From Tannerella forsythia (GTDB lineage: Bacteria; Bacteroidota; Bacteroidia; Bacteroidales; Tannerellaceae), in the NCBI RefSeq assembly GCF_003860135.1, contig NZ_RQYN01000038.1, forward strand, positions 1 to 43,813: a DNA stretch of 43,813 bases, given 5' to 3'. Made by a program: the position numbers and the translations under genes. Positions within the stretch are counted from its first letter, which is position 1. The number at the start of each line of letters is the position of its first letter. Below the pieces are notes generated by a model. That model did no database searches. It had not been told where the DNA came from and saw only the letters and a program-made list of their open reading frames with translations. Positions 1 to 8,984 of the stretch are shown here, one piece after another.

Positions 1-81
1 TATGGTCGAATTTTTGTCCTCTTTTTATTTGCGTATTAATATAGTTTGTTAATTGTCAATTGTTATGCATGGTACATGTTG

Positions 82-108
82 TAGAGACGTCCAATTTGGG
101 CGTCTCTA
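82..108. repeat. GTAGAGACG-type palindrome
   Basis: Arms TAGAGACG (82-89) and CGTCTCTA (101-108) are perfect complements, and the spacer contains a further CCAA/TTGG pair, so the whole element folds into one hairpin. The same core word with similar left flank (TTGTTATGC...ACATG) recurs near 25690-25722, and a longer related hairpin lies at 19545-19594. It may terminate transcription entering from the left or be a dispersed palindromic repeat; the sequence does not decide. Confidence 0.6.
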
Positions 109-151
109 ATCATATTGTACACTCCGGACCGTGTAATTTGGGATTAATGCC

Positions 152-159
152 TACTTTTG
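152..159 (+). promoter_or_regulatory. Bacteroidota -7 element for mnmD
   Basis: TACTTTTG fits the TAnnTTTG consensus of Bacteroidota primary promoters and lies 28 bases before the mnmD ATG. No convincing -33 TTTG is visible at the expected spacing. Confidence 0.45.
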
Positions 160-187
160 CGATGAATATCCTAACAGCAAACAGACG

Positions 188-922
188 ATGAGTAACAACA
201 GTGAACCATATCAACAATCGGAATATATGCTTCTCCAACTTACTTCCGACCGATCGCATACACTGTTCAGCACGAAAGCCGGACAGACCTACCACTCTGC
301 CGAAGGCGCCATCATGGAGTCGCTGCATGTATACATCTCGCCGGCTTTTGCTCATTTCCGCGACAAGCCCCGGCTCGACGTGCTCGAAGTAGGGTTCGGG
401 ACGGGTCTGAACGCACTCCTGACGATGATGGAAGCAGAAAAAACAAACCGAACCGTCTACTATGAGACCATCGAACCTGACCCTGTCCCCGAGTCTGTTT
501 ACACACGACTAAACTACCCCGACGAGCTGAAAACCGGACGAGAGGCCTTTCTGACCCTGCATCGCTCGGCCGACGATGAACCCATCGCGTTCCCCTCATT
601 CCGCTTCGTAAAAAGACAAATCCGCATCGAAGCGTACCAAACCGACAGGCTGTTCGACGTCGTCTATTACGACGCTTTCTCGCCCGATGCTCAACCGGAG
701 CTATGGACACGCGAGATCTTCGAGCACGTCTCTCGCCTTTTGCATCCCGGCGGCATTCTCCTCACCTACTCGGCCAAAGGGACGGTCAAGCAGGCCCTGC
801 GCGAGGCCGGATTCGAGGTGCTGCGCTTACCCGGCGCCGGCAGCAAGCATCACATGCTCAAGGCAATCAGAAAAGAAGAAGCATCGAATAATGACGCTCC
901 TGCACAATCGGCGACACAATAA
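188..922 (+). CDS. mnmD: MnmD: tRNA 5-methylaminomethyl-2-thiouridine methyltransferase
   Basis: This 244-residue SAM-dependent methyltransferase resembles the stand-alone version of the methyltransferase half of bifunctional MnmC (DUF752 family). It would methylate the aminomethyl group of the wobble uridine (U34) of certain tRNAs, the last step of mnm5s2U synthesis, in the cytoplasm. The SAM-binding loop VLEVGFGTG is at residues 65-73 and the family motif DAFSPDAQPELW at 162-173. There is no FAD oxidoreductase half, as is usual in Bacteroidota. The ATG at 188 follows a -7 element. msrAB follows after 62 bases in the same direction. The family is secure; the exact substrate is inferred from it. 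Confidence 0.88.
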   Translation: MSNNSEPYQQSEYMLLQLTSDRSHTLFSTKAGQTYHSAEGAIMESLHVYISPAFAHFRDKPRLDVLEVGFGTGLNALLTMMEAEKTNRTVYYETIEPDPVPESVYTRLNYPDELKTGREAFLTLHRSADDEPIAFPSFRFVKRQIRIEAYQTDRLFDVVYYDAFSPDAQPELWTREIFEHVSRLLHPGGILLTYSAKGTVKQALREAGFEVLRLPGAGSKHHMLKAIRKEEASNNDAPAQSATQ

Positions 923-984
923 AGCAAGGCGGCAGTCCGTTTATCAGAGAAAGCGAAAATCAATCACACTAAAACGTATAAATA

Positions 985-2031
985 ATGATAACGAATTGGA
1001 TAATAATGATGGCAACATGTATGATGGGACTGTCGGGCGGAGAGAAATCGCAGACCAACCCCAACGATAAACAACAAGAGAAAGATATCTATCTGGCCGG
1101 AGGATGCTTCTGGGGAACGGAACATTTTCTAAAACAGATCGAAGGTGTAAAAACAACGCAAGTCGGATATGCCAACGGCAACAAAAAGAATCCGACCTAT
1201 CAAGAAGTATGTACGGGTACGACCGATTTTGCGGAGACGGTAAAGGTGGAATACAACGCTGCCACGGCGGAGTTGCCTTTCCTTATCGAGCTGTTCTTTA
1301 AAACGATCGATCCTACAAGCCTCAACAGGCAGGGGAATGATCGAGGCACACAATACCGGACGGGGATTTATTATACCGATCCGGCCGATCTGCCGGTCAT
1401 TCAGCAAACCGTCAACCGTCTGGCATCGGCGTATAAACGTCCGTTGGTGGTTGAAATCAAACCCTTGATCAACTTCTACGCGGCCGAAGATTACCATCAG
1501 GATTACCTCGACAAGAATCCCGGCGGTTATTGTCACATCGATCCGTCGCTGTTCAAACTGGCACGCAACGCACGGATGGAGAAGCCTCGAACCTACGCCA
1601 AACCGGACGACAGCGTCCTGCGTGAACGGCTCACGCCCGAGCAGTATGCCGTGACTCAGGAGAATGCGACCGAACGCCCCTTCCAGAATGCTTACTGGGA
1701 CGAACATCGTCCGGGCATTTACGTCGATATTACCACGGGCGAACCGTTGTTCGTCTCGACCGATAAGTTCGATTCCGGATGCGGATGGCCCAGTTTCTCG
1801 AAACCGATCGACCGCAAGTTAGTGGTAGAGAAAAAAGACACCTCGCACGGCATGATCCGCAAAGAAGTGCGCAGCTCGACGGGCGACGCGCATCTGGGAC
1901 ACGTCTTCGACGATGGCCCGAAAGACAAAGGAGGACTGCGTTACTGCATCAACAGCGCCTCATTGCGGTTTATTCCGAAAGAAAAGATGGAAGCCGAAGG
2001 ATACGGTAGCTACATCGGGATGGTCAAATAA
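985..2031 (+). CDS. msrAB: MsrAB: fused peptide methionine sulfoxide reductase A and B
   Basis: A single 348-residue polypeptide joins MsrA (about residues 33-190) and MsrB (about 215-340), repairing S- and R-methionine sulfoxides of oxidised proteins. The MsrA motif GCFWG is at residues 40-44 with catalytic C41. The MsrB end carries CGWPSF (266-271), the histidines of GDAHLGHVF and [11 protein letters not shown] with catalytic C321. The paired CxxC zinc ligands of the zinc-type MsrB are absent. The first about 18 residues are hydrophobic and Met-rich ([10 protein letters not shown]), suggesting an export signal or membrane anchor, so repair may act outside the cytoplasm; this is weaker than the enzyme call. 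The start could also be M8 at 1006. Confidence 0.92.
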   Translation: MITNWIIMMATCMMGLSGGEKSQTNPNDKQQEKDIYLAGGCFWGTEHFLKQIEGVKTTQVGYANGNKKNPTYQEVCTGTTDFAETVKVEYNAATAELPFLIELFFKTIDPTSLNRQGNDRGTQYRTGIYYTDPADLPVIQQTVNRLASAYKRPLVVEIKPLINFYAAEDYHQDYLDKNPGGYCHIDPSLFKLARNARMEKPRTYAKPDDSVLRERLTPEQYAVTQENATERPFQNAYWDEHRPGIYVDITTGEPLFVSTDKFDSGCGWPSFSKPIDRKLVVEKKDTSHGMIRKEVRSSTGDAHLGHVFDDGPKDKGGLRYCINSASLRFIPKEKMEAEGYGSYIGMVK

Positions 2032-2057
2032 ATCTTCGGCATCCCTCCACAACCACA

Positions 2058-2105
2058 CCAAAGTTTTTTTCAACAAAGGAAGATTTTTGGGGCCAAAGTT
2101 TTTTC
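2058..2105. repeat. short direct repeat CCAAAGTTTTTT
   Basis: Two copies of CCAAAGTTTTTT begin at 2058 and 2093 in the gap between msrAB and the radical SAM gene, separated by a T/A-rich stretch. The function is unknown; simple-sequence origin is possible. Confidence 0.4.
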
Positions 2106-2124
2106 TTCTTTCGTCCGGAATGTC

Positions 2125-2132
2125 TTCCTTTG
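2125..2132 (+). promoter_or_regulatory. possible -7 element, nearly leaderless
   Basis: TTCCTTTG differs by one base from TAnnTTTG and ends 8 bases before the ATG at 2140. If used, the mRNA of the radical SAM gene would have almost no leader. Confidence 0.3.
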
Positions 2133-2139
2133 TGAGGAA

Positions 2140-3408
2140 ATGAACGAAGGGATTTTAGAGAAACTGAAGATACTGGCCGAGTCGGCCAAATACGACGTCT
2201 CGTGTGCTTCGAGCGGCACGGTGCGCAGAAACACCTCCGGCGGATTAGGCAATACCGCCGGCGGGATGGGCATTTGCCATAGCTTTACGGACGACGGGCG
2301 CTGCGTATCCCTCCTCAAAATCATGCTCACGAACCATTGCATGTACGACTGTGCTTACTGCGTCAACCGTCGCAGCAACGACCACCCGCGTGCCACATTC
2401 TCGGTCGGTGAGCTGGTGGAACTGACCATCGAGTTTTACCGTCGCAACTATATCGAGGGACTGTTTCTCAGCTCCGGCGTCATGCGTAGCCCCGACTATA
2501 CGATGGAACGCATGGTGCGTGTCGTCAAAGACCTCCGTACGGTGCATCGTTTCAACGGATATATCCACCTCAAGAGCATCCCCGGATGCAGTCAGGAGCT
2601 GGTCAACGAAGGAGGGCTTTATGCCGATCGCATGAGCGTCAACCTCGAAATCCCGACAGAACAAAACCTGAAACTCCTCGCGCCGGAGAAAGATTTTCAA
2701 AGCGTCTTCACACCGATGCGCTACATTCAGCAGGGCATGTTGCAAAGCCTCGAAGACCGGCGCAAATTCCGGCATGCTCGGCGTTTTGTTCCTGCCGGAC
2801 AAAGCACGCAAATGATCGTGGGCGCGACCTCCGAGACGGATAAGGAAATCCTCACCATCTCGTCCGCGCTGTACCGTAGGCCGAGCATGAAACGCGTTTA
2901 TTATTCGGGATACATACCGGTGAATACGTATGATAAACGATTACCGGCCGTAAGACAAGCGCCTTTGGTACGTGAGAACCGTCTCTATCAGGCAGACTGG
3001 CTCATGCGTTTTTATGAGTTCAGGGCAGACGAGATCGTCGACGACCGTTTCCCGAACCTCGATCCGGAGATCGATCCGAAGCTGGCGTGGGCCTTGCGGC
3101 ATCCCGAACATTTCCCGGTAGATGTGAACACGGCCGACTATTCGATGATCCTGCGAGTGCCGGGCATCGGTGTGAAGTCGGCCAAGCTGATCGTAGCCGC
3201 ACGCCGTTACGGCCGACTCACATCGGCACAGTTGAAAAAGATCGGTATCGTGATGAAGAAGGCGCAATACTTCATCACCTGCCGTGAGTTGCCGATAAAC
3301 ACGGTACATGAAGTGACGCCCGAATACGTGCGCCGCATCCTGACCGAACCGAAGAAGCGCAAGATGGCGACAGACGAACGCCAGCTGACCATCCCATGGG
3401 CAGAATAG
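2140..3408 (+). CDS. putative DNA modification/repair radical SAM protein (TIGR03916-like)
   Basis: This 422-residue protein has a radical SAM [4Fe-4S] motif, CMYDCAYC, with cysteines 67, 71 and 74, which would bind the cluster that cleaves SAM. The C-terminal part (about residues 326-362) carries a helix-hairpin-helix, VPGIGVKSAKLIV, typical of DNA-contacting proteins. This architecture, together with the adjacent TIGR03915-type gene, matches the family named putative DNA modification/repair radical SAM protein. The substrate and product are not known. The next gene begins 13 bases after the stop, behind a purine-rich AGGAGG run, so the two form a transcriptional pair. Confidence 0.85.
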   Translation: MNEGILEKLKILAESAKYDVSCASSGTVRRNTSGGLGNTAGGMGICHSFTDDGRCVSLLKIMLTNHCMYDCAYCVNRRSNDHPRATFSVGELVELTIEFYRRNYIEGLFLSSGVMRSPDYTMERMVRVVKDLRTVHRFNGYIHLKSIPGCSQELVNEGGLYADRMSVNLEIPTEQNLKLLAPEKDFQSVFTPMRYIQQGMLQSLEDRRKFRHARRFVPAGQSTQMIVGATSETDKEILTISSALYRRPSMKRVYYSGYIPVNTYDKRLPAVRQAPLVRENRLYQADWLMRFYEFRADEIVDDRFPNLDPEIDPKLAWALRHPEHFPVDVNTADYSMILRVPGIGVKSAKLIVAARRYGRLTSAQLKKIGIVMKKAQYFITCRELPINTVHEVTPEYVRRILTEPKKRKMATDERQLTIPWAE

Positions 3409-3421
3409 GAGGAGGAAGCGT

Positions 3422-4183
3422 ATGGTGATTTTCTTCTATGACAAGACTTTCGAAGGATTGCTGACAGCCGTTTTCGACGCATATAACCGGAAAACATTTC
3501 CGCAACGCCTGATGAAAACAGGCGAAACGCCTCCTCTGTTTACGGACGAAACCTATACGGTGTGGACGCAAAAAGCATCGGCCGATCGGGTATGGAAAGC
3601 GCTGGAAAGCAAGCTAAAAAAAGAAGTCTGTAACATGCTGATGCGTGTCTGGCTGTCGGAACTGCCCGGAAGCGATGAACTGCTGTTCCGTTATATCCGC
3701 AAAACATTCGACACAGAGCTCGACATCTCTCTGAACTTCGGCGATGCCGATGTGTTGGAAGTCGGTAAGATTGCCCGTAAAGTAGGCCATGAAGCACATT
3801 ATCTCAAGCAGTTCGTACGCTTTCAGAAAGCGGCCGACGATCTGTTCTTCGCCCCCGTCCGACCGATATATAACGCGTTACCCCTGACCATCGACCATTT
3901 CACCGACCGCTTTGCCGACCAGTCTTGGGTGATCTACGACCTGCGACGCAAGTACGGTTACTATTACGACCTGCAAACGGCACGCGAAATCACGTTTACG
4001 GACGATGAACAGCTGTTGGGCGGCCGGTTGGACGAATCGCTGATGGCCGAAGACGAACAACTGTTTCAGGACTTGTGGCGCGGCTACTTCAAAGCGATGA
4101 CCATCAAAGAACGCATCAACCTGCGGAAACAGCGTCAGGATATGCCCGTCCGCTTCTGGCAATACCTGACGGAAAAGCAATAA
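3422..4183 (+). CDS. TIGR03915-family putative DNA metabolism protein
   Basis: This 253-residue soluble protein begins MVIFFYDKTFEGLLTAVF and ends in a basic helix with KERINLRKQRQDMPVRFW. The start, the length and the position directly after the helix-hairpin-helix radical SAM gene match the TIGR03915/DUF4130 family, which is regularly paired with that radical SAM protein. I see no classic catalytic motif. An AGGAGG-like run at 3408-3417 precedes the ATG, notable because Bacteroidota rarely depend on Shine-Dalgarno sites. It probably acts in a two-protein complex with its neighbour; the biochemical role is unknown. Confidence 0.78.
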   Translation: MVIFFYDKTFEGLLTAVFDAYNRKTFPQRLMKTGETPPLFTDETYTVWTQKASADRVWKALESKLKKEVCNMLMRVWLSELPGSDELLFRYIRKTFDTELDISLNFGDADVLEVGKIARKVGHEAHYLKQFVRFQKAADDLFFAPVRPIYNALPLTIDHFTDRFADQSWVIYDLRRKYGYYYDLQTAREITFTDDEQLLGGRLDESLMAEDEQLFQDLWRGYFKAMTIKERINLRKQRQDMPVRFWQYLTEKQ

Positions 4184-4208
4184 GTGTTTGTCTGCTCCCG
4201 GCCTTATG

Positions 4209-4253
4209 ACGGCACGATACAGAAGGGCATCTGTCCGGCCTGTATCGTGCCGT
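4209..4253. terminator. bidirectional terminator hairpin
   Basis: A perfect 14-bp stem (4209-4222 with 4240-4253, core GGCACGATACAG) has a 17-base loop and lies exactly between two converging genes (stops at 4183 and 4259). There is no long T tract on either side, so the terminator call rests on stem strength and position. Confidence 0.7.
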
Positions 4254-4258
4254 ATCGA

Positions 4259-6589
4259 TTATCGGCTCACATAGTCGTCGAAGTATTTGCAGTATGTACA
4301 GGCATCTTTGTAGAAGGCCGTTTCTTTATACTGCGTCAGCTGATTGAAATAATTCACCGTTTCGGCGGGTAAATCGTCGACACCCGTGAAATAATCCTGC
4401 CCTTTATACGAACGTTCAAGTTCGTTCTTGGCCAGCGCGAAAAGAATCCGCGCTTTCAGCTCGTCGTCTTTCACTTGTTTGAGCGCCTTTTGCAGGTACT
4501 TCCCGGCCAGATCGGTCGTGTTGCGGTAATACGATTCGCCGTAGATCACATAGAACGTCTGTTCGGGATTGGCCATATAGTTGTCTTTCGCTTTCTCTTC
4601 GTTATAATCCGAATATTTCTCCGAGAAATAGCTGTTGTCGGTATCGAAACGCAGGTAATGGCGGAAATACCCCGTTGTCGTAACGTTATAGAAAAAGTTT
4701 CCGAGCAGGAAATTCGCTTTGGCCGCCTCGGCATCATTTTTCTCGCCGGCTTTCCGGAGCTTCAGCAATGCGTCGGTGACGTCGTTCTCGCTCATCCGTT
4801 GTTTGATAAAGGGGAAGTTGGCCAGATAATCGTCGCGCATCACGTCTTTCTCGGCTCCGCTGTACCACTCCCGGATATTGTATCCGAAGATACGGGCGGA
4901 GACGTGTATTCTGGCTTTCTTTTCGGCCTGAAAATACCGATGAGCCGCTTCGAGGTTACCCTCCGTCAGGAAAAAAGTTCCGTAGAGGAGGTTGAACGAA
5001 TCGTCCCGAAGGTTTTTATCGAGCCACGTCTCCAATTCGTTTTTGTTCTTCTTGTTATGAAATGCGGCCAGCTCGTCGAGCAGCGGTTTCTGGAGATTTC
5101 TCCGCACCGATGCGAGCGTATTGCTGATCAGAAAAGCCTTGGCATATTCCTTTTGCAGATAGTAACGGTTGGCGAGGATTTGGAGGAACGTCCGGTTCGA
5201 CGGATTGTTCCGGTCGAGCATCTGCGCGTATTGAGCATGGAGCGTGCGTTCGGTCTCCGGGCTGATCTGCGTCTGCTCGGCTATATAAAGATGGGCGGCG
5301 ATGATGTCTTTCTGGCGCGCGTAAGTGGCGTCGGCAGTCGTTATCTGCGCGAGGTGGTTACGGGCTTGTGCGAAGTCTTTACGCAGGAAGCAGAGGTAAG
5401 CCGTCGTCAAGTTCCAGAAATCTTTTTTGCGTGCCAAACGAATCATCTTGGCAGACAGCTTGTACGATGCTCCCAGAAAATTCGTGATCTCTTTCTCTGT
5501 GAGTAACGGATACCGTTTGTCGGCGGCTTTCAGCGAATAAGAATACCGGTCGGCCAACACATCCCGTTCGATGGCATTGATGGCGCGTACCATCAGTACT
5601 TTCGCCTCGATGGCGTCGGGATCGGACGAGACGATCTTCTCCAACTCATTCAGCGGATTATTGAAAGCCTTGTATCCGAGCATAAAGTAAAGCGATCGGC
5701 GTTCCGCGTCGGTCTGAACGGACGACAACAGACGTTCCGTGTTCCAATCGGCTTGCGGTCTTTCGTTATAGTCATTGTTATGTATCAGAAAGACGGATGC
5801 ATAGGCCGATTTTTTCAGGTCGGCGGAATACGTAAAAACTTTGATAAAGTCGGAAATAGCTTCTTGTGTCCGGCCCAGTCCGTAGAGTGCGCCGGCCTTC
5901 TGACTGAGCGCGTAGTAATACATTTCGGGCTTATAATCGAGTGTTTTGACGTATTTGTCGAACAGCGTCACGGCATCGTTGTATTTCCGGTTGTAATGCG
6001 CGAACCGCACGAGCTGATAGCCGTAACGCAGCTTCAGTTCCTTATCCGTCTCGGCGTTCCAGCTACGTATCAAAACGTTGGTAACTTTCTGCTCATCCAG
6101 TTCGGACACCTCTTTGAGGTCGCTGTATTCGGAATAGTAGTTCCAGCTTTCGGTTTGACGGATGATGTGCATATAAGGCTCCAAGTATTTGGCATAAGCC
6201 AGATAGAGCAAGGCCTGTTTGTGACGCTGCACGAAGTCGGGCGTAAAGAACGCCAGCTTCGGATCAGTCGTTTGACTGCCTTTCGTCAGCGCCTGTATGT
6301 CGGCGCGGGTAGCTTTCATCACCAAATAATGCGCCTGATCATAGTTCAGTCCGAGGTATTTTTGCCATTGTTCGATATTGGCATTGCGCGCCTTCCATCG
6401 CGGGTTGGCGCTTTCGTAAAAAGGATGGTCGTAGCTTAGCAGGAAAGGAGCGTAACGCGGGTCTTTGATCAGTTCCTGCGAGAAGACGTTGCAATAGTCG
6501 GCATCCATCTCATAATAGGAACATCCGAGGGACGGCTGCACAGCGGATACAAAGATCAGAAAAAAGAGACATGTTTTTGCTTTCATCAT
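4259..6589 (-). CDS. large exported helical-repeat protein
   Basis: This 776-residue protein starts with a signal peptide (MMKAKTCLFFLIFVSAVQ); cysteine 23 in SLGC could be a lipidation site, but the lipobox is imperfect. The rest is long, charged and alpha-helical, with spaced A/Y/L patterns such as KYNDAVTLFDKYV, YYALSQKAGALYGLGR and FLLGNFFYNV that look like TPR-type repeats. It probably sits in the periplasm or on the outer membrane as a scaffold. Its ATG overlaps the stop of the upstream lipoprotein gene by one base (TAATG), so the two products are likely translated together. I recognise no named family. Confidence 0.75.
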   Translation of the reverse strand: MMKAKTCLFFLIFVSAVQPSLGCSYYEMDADYCNVFSQELIKDPRYAPFLLSYDHPFYESANPRWKARNANIEQWQKYLGLNYDQAHYLVMKATRADIQALTKGSQTTDPKLAFFTPDFVQRHKQALLYLAYAKYLEPYMHIIRQTESWNYYSEYSDLKEVSELDEQKVTNVLIRSWNAETDKELKLRYGYQLVRFAHYNRKYNDAVTLFDKYVKTLDYKPEMYYYALSQKAGALYGLGRTQEAISDFIKVFTYSADLKKSAYASVFLIHNNDYNERPQADWNTERLLSSVQTDAERRSLYFMLGYKAFNNPLNELEKIVSSDPDAIEAKVLMVRAINAIERDVLADRYSYSLKAADKRYPLLTEKEITNFLGASYKLSAKMIRLARKKDFWNLTTAYLCFLRKDFAQARNHLAQITTADATYARQKDIIAAHLYIAEQTQISPETERTLHAQYAQMLDRNNPSNRTFLQILANRYYLQKEYAKAFLISNTLASVRRNLQKPLLDELAAFHNKKNKNELETWLDKNLRDDSFNLLYGTFFLTEGNLEAAHRYFQAEKKARIHVSARIFGYNIREWYSGAEKDVMRDDYLANFPFIKQRMSENDVTDALLKLRKAGEKNDAEAAKANFLLGNFFYNVTTTGYFRHYLRFDTDNSYFSEKYSDYNEEKAKDNYMANPEQTFYVIYGESYYRNTTDLAGKYLQKALKQVKDDELKARILFALAKNELERSYKGQDYFTGVDDLPAETVNYFNQLTQYKETAFYKDACTYCKYFDDYVSR

Positions 6590-7587
6590 TATTTCAATTC
6601 TTGAATGGTAAATCGTTTTAAAAATCCTTCGCTCAGGTGAAAATAGACGATGCGGTAGTCACGGTCTATCTTCCGATGTAAATATTGTTTGGCCTCAGCC
6701 AACAACGGAGGTGTAATTTCCTCGAGTTTCACGGTGAACCCTTGGTTGATATACAGTCCGTGCAAAAAACAATCCTGCTCTACTTCAAACGTATGTTCAC
6801 CGGTCTGACGGAAGAGAGGCGGCTGCATATCGCCGGCCGAAAGTCCGTTAACGAGCTTCTTCTGACCCAAATGGTTCGTCACGATCCCCCACGAATAAAG
6901 CGGAAGAGCGACATCGAACCTTAACGGATAATCGTTGATATTTCGGGTATAAGCTTTGAGGAGCGAGATATCGAGAATCGAGTTGGCCGATGCATCGCCG
7001 GTGGGATCGGAGGTCGCGTAGCACATCAGATAACCTTTATCGGCAGGTGGCACGCCTGTCTGCTTCTTATCCTTGATCTGATGGAGGCGTAGCGTACACG
7101 ATATATTCTTGACTGAACGCTTTTTCAGAATTTCGAGAAAACGGAAGTACGCGTTTCGGGTACGCGCCGTCCAGTCACAGTCGATCTTGATTTCGTGTAT
7201 TTCCGGAAAACGGTTGACGGTGGCGATGTCCCGAATCAGTTTTAAGGTATGCTCAGCGAGTTCGTCGATCTTCTCGTCCGTCATATCGACAAACGTACGA
7301 TTCGTAATAAACACCACCGGCACATATTCCGTCGGCAAAATCTTCGCATCGAACCGTTTGATTTTGGCTACGGGCACCGGCGCACCGTCTTTCAGATCAA
7401 TATCGAAAAGTCGGATAAAAAGCCTTTCACAAGCCAATGAGTCAAAATAGTTCCTTTCCGTTTCGCCGATATGTACATCGGCTTTCCAATAATAAAAGTC
7501 GACCGGATGCTTGTGTTCATGGCGGCAAGCCACCGTCAAGACGATCCATAAAAGCCCATATAGTACATGTTTCATTTTCATCTTCAT
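6589..7587 (-). CDS. lipoprotein, possible TIM-barrel (DUF3142-like)
   Basis: This 332-residue protein has an N-terminal hydrophobic segment ending LTVAC, so C21 is the likely lipidated residue. The body contains alternating beta strands and helices, including EIHEIKIDCDWTART and GYLMCYATSDPT, which recall the barrel of DUF3142-type putative glycoside hydrolases. The acidic D/W residues in IDCDW may mark an active site, but no function is established. It overlaps UPF0316 upstream by 4 bases (ATGA) and the large exported protein downstream by one, so it is the middle gene of an operon. Periplasmic location is likely. Confidence 0.72.
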   Translation of the reverse strand: MKMKMKHVLYGLLWIVLTVACRHEHKHPVDFYYWKADVHIGETERNYFDSLACERLFIRLFDIDLKDGAPVPVAKIKRFDAKILPTEYVPVVFITNRTFVDMTDEKIDELAEHTLKLIRDIATVNRFPEIHEIKIDCDWTARTRNAYFRFLEILKKRSVKNISCTLRLHQIKDKKQTGVPPADKGYLMCYATSDPTGDASANSILDISLLKAYTRNINDYPLRFDVALPLYSWGIVTNHLGQKKLVNGLSAGDMQPPLFRQTGEHTFEVEQDCFLHGLYINQGFTVKLEEITPPLLAEAKQYLHRKIDRDYRIVYFHLSEGFLKRFTIQELK

Positions 7588-8135
7588 TTTCCCAAACGGG
7601 GCGCAGCGGCAGCAGAGAAGATGCCTCGCTGCTTGGAGCGGACATCCTCGATCAGATAAAAAGCATCCGGATCGAACGAATTCACCAGACGAACGACTTT
7701 CTTCTCGGATTTACGGCTGACCGCCGTCTCGATAACCGCAACTTCCGAGATTGCTCCTTCTCCTCTGAAACATGTAGAGCCGAATCCGTTATCGTTGAGT
7801 AGGCGCGTCAGTTCCGCACCGTCTTTCTTCGTGTAGATGCGGAACAGCAAAAAACCGATGGCAATCTTACTTTCGACCATAATTCCCACGAAATTACCGG
7901 CCGCATAACCAGCGGCGTACGAGAGATAAGCCACGATATCGTTGGCGTTGGAAAATATTTGCGAAATCACAATCACCCAGATAAACACCTCAAAGAAGCC
8001 GACAACCGGCGCCTTCTTCTTTTCCCCTTTCGAGACGAAGATGATGCGCAAAGTTCCCAAGGTCACATCGCAGATACGACCAAAGAAAATAATAATCGGT
8101 GTCAACCAGGGGTAAACCTCTAAAAATTCGAACAT
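7584..8135 (-). CDS. UPF0316/DUF2179 (DUF5698) membrane protein
   Basis: A 183-residue protein has about three membrane segments in its first half (TPIIIFFGRICDVTLGTLRI, FFEVFIWVIVISQIF and the following YAAGYAAGNF region) and a soluble C-terminal DUF2179-type domain (KDGAELTRLLNDNGFG...VAVIETAVSR). The function of the family is unknown. An upstream ATG at 8240 would add 35 residues, but the -7 element at 8193-8200 lies between the two starts, so I chose MFEFLEVYPW at 8135, which also matches the family start. It is the first gene of a minus-strand operon and overlaps the next gene by 4 bases. Confidence 0.83.
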   Translation of the reverse strand: MFEFLEVYPWLTPIIIFFGRICDVTLGTLRIIFVSKGEKKKAPVVGFFEVFIWVIVISQIFSNANDIVAYLSYAAGYAAGNFVGIMVESKIAIGFLLFRIYTKKDGAELTRLLNDNGFGSTCFRGEGAISEVAVIETAVSRKSEKKVVRLVNSFDPDAFYLIEDVRSKQRGIFSAAAAPRLGK

Positions 8136-8192
8136 AGACGTAAAAAAGTTTTTCGCGTTGTTTGTCACAACGGCGATATTGATAATACGCGA

Positions 8193-8200
8193 CAAAGATA
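8193..8200 (-). promoter_or_regulatory. -7 element for UPF0316 operon
   Basis: On the minus strand this reads TATCTTTG, a perfect TAnnTTTG match, 57 bases upstream of the chosen ATG. It excludes the longer start at 8240 if it is the only promoter. Confidence 0.6.
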
Positions 8201-8273
8201 ACGTTTTTCCGACGGATTGAGTGAGCAAGATCGCAAACATTAAAATACCTCAATTCATTTTTCCTCTTTTTCT

Positions 8274-8303
8274 TGTCCGATGGAGGATTTTTATCTACTT
8301 TCG
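8274..8303 (+). promoter_or_regulatory. promoter of lolD-like gene
   Basis: TTG (8274-8276) and TACTTTCG (8296-8303, one mismatch to TAnnTTTG) are spaced by 19 bases, as in Bacteroidota promoters. The implied start site near 8310 lies after an in-frame ATG at 8280 and before the ATG at 8337. Confidence 0.5.
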
Positions 8304-8336
8304 CAACTTCATCCCATCAGACAAGTTATTTTAACA

Positions 8337-8984
8337 ATGATACAAGCGCGAGGAATAAGAAAACGCTTCGACAAACTGGAGATTCTGAAAGGTATTGATC
8401 TGACGATCGACGCCGGAGAAATCGTCGCCATCGTCGGGCCGAGCGGCGCCGGTAAAACGACGCTGCTGCAAATCATCGGAACGTTAGACAAGCCCGACAG
8501 TGGCACGCTTCTGATTGACGGTGTGGAACCGTTCCGGCTCAACGAAAAGCAGGTAGCGGATTTCCGCAACCGTCATATCGGTTTCGTCTTTCAGTTTCAT
8601 CAGTTACTGCCGGAGTTCACCGCACTCGAAAATGTAATGATTCCCGCGCTGATTGCCCGCCAACAAGCCTCTGCCGCCGAGAAAAGGGCGAAAGAGCTGC
8701 TGGATTTTCTGAAACTCTCCGACCGGGTAACGCACAAACCCGCCGAACTGTCGGGCGGCGAGAAACAACGGGTCGCTGTGGCACGCGCGCTTGTCAACCA
8801 TCCGTCCGTGATTTTGGCGGACGAGCCTTCGGGCAGCCTCGACACGCGAAATAAGGAAGAGCTGCATGCGCTGTTCTTCGACCTGCGAAACGAAATGGGA
8901 CAGACTTTCGTCATCGTCACGCACGATGAGCAGCTGGCAACGAAAGCCGACCGCATCATTCACATGAAAGACGGACGGATATGA
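8337..8984 (+). CDS. lolD: LolD-like ABC transporter ATPase
   Basis: This 215-residue ABC ATPase has Walker [10 protein letters not shown] at 34-42, the signature [15 protein letters not shown] at 138-152 and Walker B VILADEP at 158-164 followed by SGSLDT. Length and sequence ([26 protein letters not shown]) fit the LolD/MacB-type group; LolD powers release of lipoproteins from the inner membrane to LolA. The permease partners are not in this window, so an antimicrobial-peptide or FtsE-like role cannot be excluded. The start at 8337 is preferred over 8280 because the promoter lies between them. Its stop overlaps the next start by 4 bases. Confidence 0.8.
   Translation: MIQARGIRKRFDKLEILKGIDLTIDAGEIVAIVGPSGAGKTTLLQIIGTLDKPDSGTLLIDGVEPFRLNEKQVADFRNRHIGFVFQFHQLLPEFTALENVMIPALIARQQASAAEKRAKELLDFLKLSDRVTHKPAELSGGEKQRVAVARALVNHPSVILADEPSGSLDTRNKEELHALFFDLRNEMGQTFVIVTHDEQLATKADRIIHMKDGRI

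Noticed and set aside
4475-5506. 343-codon open frame antisense to the large exported protein
   Set aside because: Shadow of the minus-strand gene, which has a signal peptide and operon overlap.
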